From assembly GCF_042432825.1 (NCBI RefSeq), contig NZ_JBHLWN010000051.1:22168-86167 (forward strand): a stretch of DNA of 64,000 nucleotides. The letters run 5' to 3'. Positions 60,915 to 64,000 of this stretch are shown here, in pieces. The stretch is from Gordoniibacillus chartarius. Its GTDB lineage: Bacteria; Bacillota; Bacilli; Paenibacillales; NBRC-103111. The notes under the pieces were generated by a model, which ran no database searches, had not been told where the DNA came from, and worked only from the letters and a program-made list of their open reading frames with translations. Position 1 is the stretch's first letter. Every line of letters starts with the position of its first letter. Both the position numbers and the translations under genes were made by a program.

Positions 60915-61712
60915 ATGAAGGTTATGATTGCCGAGGATGAACGGCTGGCTCGCGATGAGCTGATGTATTTGCTTAGCCAGGAAGACGATGTCGAGATTCT
61001 TGCGTGTGCGGACAACGGTACGGAGCTGCTGGAGCTGGTCAGGCTGCAGCGGCCCCATGTCGTATTCCTCGACATCCATATGCCGGGATTGAACGGGGTG
61101 GAGACCGCGGAGCGTCTGCAGCGGCAGGGCTCCGCTCCCTATATCGTCTTCGCTACGGCTTATGAACAGTTTGCCCTTGACGCCTTCCGTCTGGAAGCGG
61201 TCGATTATGTGCTCAAGCCTTACGAAGAGGAGCGCTTGCGCAAGACGCTGCAGCGCATTCGGGCAAGGCTGTCGGAAACGCCGGCGTGGCCGGCTTCCGC
61301 GGCAGGAGCGCTCCCCCCGCCCCTGCCCGCGGAGGCCGCTCAGCTTCACGCCAAGCCGCCGGCGGCAGGAGTGAAGCCGAAGCTCCTGATCGAGGACGGC
61401 AGCCGCATGCTCGTGATCGACCCGGCTGCCATTGCCTATGCGGTGAAGGAAGAGAAACGGACGCTCATCCATATGGCGGACGGACAAGTGCATACTGCAC
61501 GCCAGACGTTACAGGAGCTGGAGCTCCGCTTCGGTCCGTATGCTTTCTTCCGCTCCCACCGAAGCCACCTGGTCAATGTCGACTGCATCGAAGAGATCGA
61601 GCCGTGGTTTAACGGTGCCTACAACTTGATTCTGAAGGACGCCCGGCACAGCCGTATCCCTCTTTCCCGCGGGGCCGCCAAGGAGCTGATGCATCGATTG
61701 CAGGGCATGTAA
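60915..61712 (+). CDS. lytT: LytTR family response regulator
   Basis: 265 residues. The receiver domain includes MKVMIAEDERLARDELMYLL, the phosphorylation site HVVFLDIHMPGLNGVETAER and the Lys in AVDYVLKPYEEERL. A Pro/Ala-rich linker (about 118-150) is longer than usual. The LytTR DNA-binding domain (about 155-265) reads IAYAVKEEKRTLIHMADGQV, FFRSHRSHLVNVDCIEEIEP and GAYNLILKDARHSRIPLSRG. The likely target is the transporter pair directly downstream. Confidence 0.93.
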   Translation: MKVMIAEDERLARDELMYLLSQEDDVEILACADNGTELLELVRLQRPHVVFLDIHMPGLNGVETAERLQRQGSAPYIVFATAYEQFALDAFRLEAVDYVLKPYEEERLRKTLQRIRARLSETPAWPASAAGALPPPLPAEAAQLHAKPPAAGVKPKLLIEDGSRMLVIDPAAIAYAVKEEKRTLIHMADGQVHTARQTLQELELRFGPYAFFRSHRSHLVNVDCIEEIEPWFNGAYNLILKDARHSRIPLSRGAAKELMHRLQGM

Positions 61713-61796
61713 TTCAGGTGCGGTTTTGTGGCGTTAACGCCTCGTTTCCGACATTTCGAGCCAGGTTGGGCATTATCCTCCGTTTGCCATGATATG

Positions 61797-61815
61797 CTTG
61801 TAAAGCGCTTACAAG
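61797..61815 (+). promoter_or_regulatory. Near-perfect palindrome before the symporter operon (cre-like)
   Basis: CTTGTAAAGCGCTTACAAG has 7-bp perfect arms around AGCGC. It resembles a catabolite-responsive element, but its half-sites are one base further apart than the usual 14-bp cre. A LytTR-like half-site AACGTTCAT lies at 61840-61848, just before the ribosome binding site of the next gene. Confidence 0.5.
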
Positions 61816-61863
61816 GGAATAGTCGGAGCAGACAAATAAACGTTCATACAAGGAGGAGTCCCC

Positions 61864-62187
61864 ATGAAAGCCCGGCCTGAAGCCACTTCCTATTCCAAAA
61901 TTGCGGCATCCGCGCGCTTCCGTGAGCTGATGTCCCGCAAGAAACGCTTTATTTTGCCGATGTCCATCTTTTTTCTGGTGTTTTATTTTATTTTGCCGAT
62001 CCTCACTTCCTATTCCAAAGTGCTCAATGAAAACGCAATTGGACCGATCTCGTGGGCATGGGTGTTTGCCTTCGCGCAGTTTATTATGACCTGGGTGCTC
62101 TGTTCCTTGTACTCGCGCAAATCCGTCGAGTTCGACGCTCTGGCCGAAGAGATCAAAACGGAAGCCCGTCAGGAGGTGCAGGGATGA
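61864..62187 (+). CDS. DUF485 domain membrane protein
   Basis: 107 residues from an ATG behind AGGAGGAG. Two membrane segments (KRFILPMSIFFLVFYFILPI and WAWVFAFAQFIMTWVLCSLY) and the motif NENAIGPISWAW are typical of DUF485. These small proteins are nearly always encoded next to an acetate-type SSS symporter (E. coli YjcH with ActP, Bacillus YwcB with YwcA). Here the stop overlaps the start of that symporter by 4 bp. The role is probably to assist assembly or function of the transporter. Confidence 0.93.
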   Translation: MKARPEATSYSKIAASARFRELMSRKKRFILPMSIFFLVFYFILPILTSYSKVLNENAIGPISWAWVFAFAQFIMTWVLCSLYSRKSVEFDALAEEIKTEARQEVQG

Positions 62188-63704
62188 ATACAGCCTTCCT
62201 TCTCTTTCTGATCATTGTTGCGGGGACGCTCGTCATTACTTACTATGCAGCTCGAAAAACGAAATCGGCCAGCGAGTTTTATACCGCAGGCGGCGGACTG
62301 ACCGGCTGGCAGAACGGTCTCGCCATCGCCGGCGATTATATGTCGGCCGCCTCCTTCCTCGGCATCGCCGGGATGGTCGCCCTGTCCGGCTTCGACGGCT
62401 TCTTCTACAGCATCGGCTTCCTTGTCGCCTATCTCGTCGTTCTGTACCTGATTGCGGAGCCGCTGCGCAATCTCGGCAAGTATACGATGGCCGACATGAT
62501 CGCCGCACGCTTTAACGACAAGACCGTGCGCGGCGTCGCCGCTCTCAACTCCATCACCATCTCCATCTTCTACATGATTGCGCAGCTCGTCGGCGCCGGC
62601 GCTTTGATCAAGCTGCTGCTCGGCCTCGACTATATTACCTCCGTCCTGATCGTCGGCGCCCTTATGACCGTCTACGTCGTGTTCGGCGGGATGACGGCGA
62701 CGAGCTGGGTGCAGATTATCAAGTGCGTGCTGCTGATGGCGGGCACGTTCATTATCTCGCTGATTGTGTTCGCCAAATTCGATTTCAGCGTCTTCGCCAT
62801 GTTCGAGCATATGAAGACGGCTACGCCGCTCAAGGAAGCGTTCCTCAATCCGGGGAACAAATTCAAGGACGGCCTCGATACGATCTCGCTCAATCTGGCG
62901 CTCGTGCTCGGAACGGCGGGGCTGCCGCACATCCTGATCCGTTTCTTCACGGTGAAGGACGCTCCTACCGCCCGCAAATCCGTTGTCGTCGCTACGTGGA
63001 TCATCGGCATCTTCTATGTCATGACCATCTTCCTGGGCTTCGGCGCCGCCGCCTTCGTCGGCAATGACGCCATCGTCAAAGCGAACGCAGCCGGCAACAT
63101 GGCGGCTCCGCTGCTCGCAAAAGCGCTTGGCGGCGACTTCCTGTTCGCCTTCGTCTCCGCCGTAGCGTTCGCTACGATCCTGGCTGTCGTTGCCGGGCTC
63201 GTGCTGTCCGCCGCATCCGCGTTTGCCCATGACTTCTACGGCCATATCGTGCGCAAAGGAGCGGCTACCGAGAAGGAGCAGGTCCTGTCGGCGAAGCTCG
63301 CCTCCGTCGGCGTAGCGATCATCTCGATCATTTTGGCGCTGTTCGCCCAGAAGCTGAACGTCGCGTTCCTTGTATCCCTTGCCTTTGCCGTCGCAGCCAG
63401 CGCGAACTTGCCGGTGCTCGTCTTCACCGTATTCTGGAGACGCTTCAATACGGCCGGCGCCGTTACGGGCATGCTGACCGGACTCGGATGTGCGCTGCTG
63501 CTCGTGGCGATCAGCCCGAACATTTGGGACCCGGCGGCGGGCAAAGCGATTCTCGTCGGCACTCCGCTTATCTCGCTCACGAATCCCGGCATCATCTCGA
63601 TTCCGGTCGGCTTCCTCGGCGCTTTCCTCGGCACGTTCCTGTCGGCGAAGCGCGATGACGCCAAGTATGATGAAATTCTTGTTAAGGCGAATACGGGCAT
63701 GTAA
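62184..63704 (+). CDS. Sodium/solute symporter, acetate permease-like (ActP/YwcA)
   Basis: 506 residues with 13 membrane segments. The ATG at 62184 follows GGAGG and overlaps the DUF485 gene. Sodium:solute symporter marks include SASEFYTAGGGLTGWQNGLA, AGDYMSAASFLGIAGMVALS, GLPHILIRFFTVKDAPTARK and AGLVLSAASAFAHDFYGHIV. Family members carry acetate or other small monocarboxylates with Na+. With LytST upstream, which in Bacillus responds to pyruvate, the substrate could be pyruvate or acetate; this is inference. Confidence 0.94.
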   Translation: MNTAFLLFLIIVAGTLVITYYAARKTKSASEFYTAGGGLTGWQNGLAIAGDYMSAASFLGIAGMVALSGFDGFFYSIGFLVAYLVVLYLIAEPLRNLGKYTMADMIAARFNDKTVRGVAALNSITISIFYMIAQLVGAGALIKLLLGLDYITSVLIVGALMTVYVVFGGMTATSWVQIIKCVLLMAGTFIISLIVFAKFDFSVFAMFEHMKTATPLKEAFLNPGNKFKDGLDTISLNLALVLGTAGLPHILIRFFTVKDAPTARKSVVVATWIIGIFYVMTIFLGFGAAAFVGNDAIVKANAAGNMAAPLLAKALGGDFLFAFVSAVAFATILAVVAGLVLSAASAFAHDFYGHIVRKGAATEKEQVLSAKLASVGVAIISIILALFAQKLNVAFLVSLAFAVAASANLPVLVFTVFWRRFNTAGAVTGMLTGLGCALLLVAISPNIWDPAAGKAILVGTPLISLTNPGIISIPVGFLGAFLGTFLSAKRDDAKYDEILVKANTGM

Positions 63705-64000
63705 GCGCAAGCGCCCTGCCGCTGCAGTTGGAGGTACACCTTGCGGCCTATGTTCAACAATCATGACATCGTGCTTTATACGGTCCTAGGAATTAGGGAG
63801 TTTGAAGGTGTTATTTTGCATGTTATTTAGCCGGGGCCCCAAATAAAGGTTCCGTAGGGTCCTATTTTTCCCGAGTTGTCCTGAAAAAGCCCTGATTTCC
63901 CGCTTTGCTGTTAAATACGGGTCTGCCGATCCGTCATTTCTATTAAGCCCCCTAATTGGATTGGAGAGTATCTAGGGAAATAAGGTACTATTAATTCAAG
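63705..64000. other. Intergenic region to the window edge
   Basis: No gene is supported. It holds a short GC-rich hairpin-like stretch after the symporter (GCCGC at 63718 with GCGGC near 63743) and then copy 3 of the dispersed repeat. The end of the window (63940-64000) is AT-rich and may be the leader of the next gene. Confidence 0.5.
63801..63870 (+). repeat. Dispersed intergenic repeat, copy 3
   Basis: It starts TTTGAAGGTGTTATTTTGC and continues ATGTTAT; after a variable middle comes CAAATAAAGGTTCCGTAGG followed by GTCCTATTTTT. The first 19 bases equal those at 18770; the end resembles both other copies. Confidence 0.6.

Noticed and set aside
61797..61815. A standard CcpA cre site
   Set aside because: The palindrome resembles cre, but the half-sites are one base too far apart; every 14-base alignment leaves two mismatches. 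Kept only as a cre-like palindrome.
62169..63764. 531-codon open frame on the minus strand
   Set aside because: It is antisense to the symporter gene, and its product is a low-complexity Asp/Glu/Arg/Gln-rich sequence produced by the codon bias of the membrane protein on the other strand.

Overview
The window is chromosomal DNA from a moderately GC-rich Gram-positive bacterium, most likely a member of the Paenibacillaceae (Paenibacillus or a close relative). I infer this from strong AGGAGG-type ribosome binding sites with frequent GTG and TTG starts, very large S-layer-homology (SLH) surface proteins, a GlpP antiterminator, a complete Bce-type detoxification module, lipoprotein-dependent ABC importers without their own ATPase, and LytST-type signalling. 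No rRNA, tRNA, CRISPR array, prophage or intact insertion sequence was seen.

Layout. 1-1140: the 5' part of a ring-cleaving VOC dioxygenase behind a promoter/operator resembling MhqR sites, an AraC-family remnant, and a small VOC protein. 1146-7394: a ~2080-residue secreted subtilase with FN3, Ig-like and SLH domains. 7550-13350: an HNH endonuclease with a long low-complexity insert, a membrane-anchored multicopper oxidase and an FMN azoreductase. 13548-18646: a two-gene ThrE-type exporter, a YitT protein, an MBL hydrolase, a methyltransferase with a small partner, RidA and another VOC protein. 18928-23286: the agmatine-to-putrescine genes aguB and aguA, a secreted DUF4832-type protein and an AlkD-like alkylation repair protein. 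23790-30985: an AraC/GyrI regulator, then glpP, a large terminator hairpin, a phosphodiesterase, two ABC permeases, a lipoprotein binding protein and a HAD-IIA phosphatase. This looks like a glycerol-3-phosphate or glycerophosphodiester scavenging operon. 31145-42275: an AI-2E-family transporter, a 2588-residue SLH protein and a catalase gene broken by a single-base frameshift. 42434-46920: an amidinotransferase-fold enzyme, an orphan leader RNA with tandem terminators, an ArsB/NhaD-type transporter, a TerC protein, an unknown protein and a truncated haemoglobin. 47102-57728: a BceRS-BceAB module with a clear inverted-repeat operator, a membrane protein of unknown function next to a candidate 21-codon gene, then a second ABC transporter/lipoprotein operon divergent from its own two-component system. 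57741-63704: a copper-amine-oxidase-N-domain protein, a LytS/LytT pair, and a DUF485/acetate-type symporter pair.

How the genes work together. Three sensor-regulator pairs each sit next to a transport operon: BceRS with BceAB, the 55.9-57.7 kb pair with the divergent ABC operon, and LytST with the SSS symporter. Several genes concern electrophile and oxidative stress (VOC dioxygenase, azoreductase, catalase, multicopper oxidase, truncated haemoglobin). A ~65-bp imperfect repeat occurs in three intergenic regions (18.8, 40.3 and 63.8 kb). All functional calls come from reading motifs and from knowledge of families; no database search was run.
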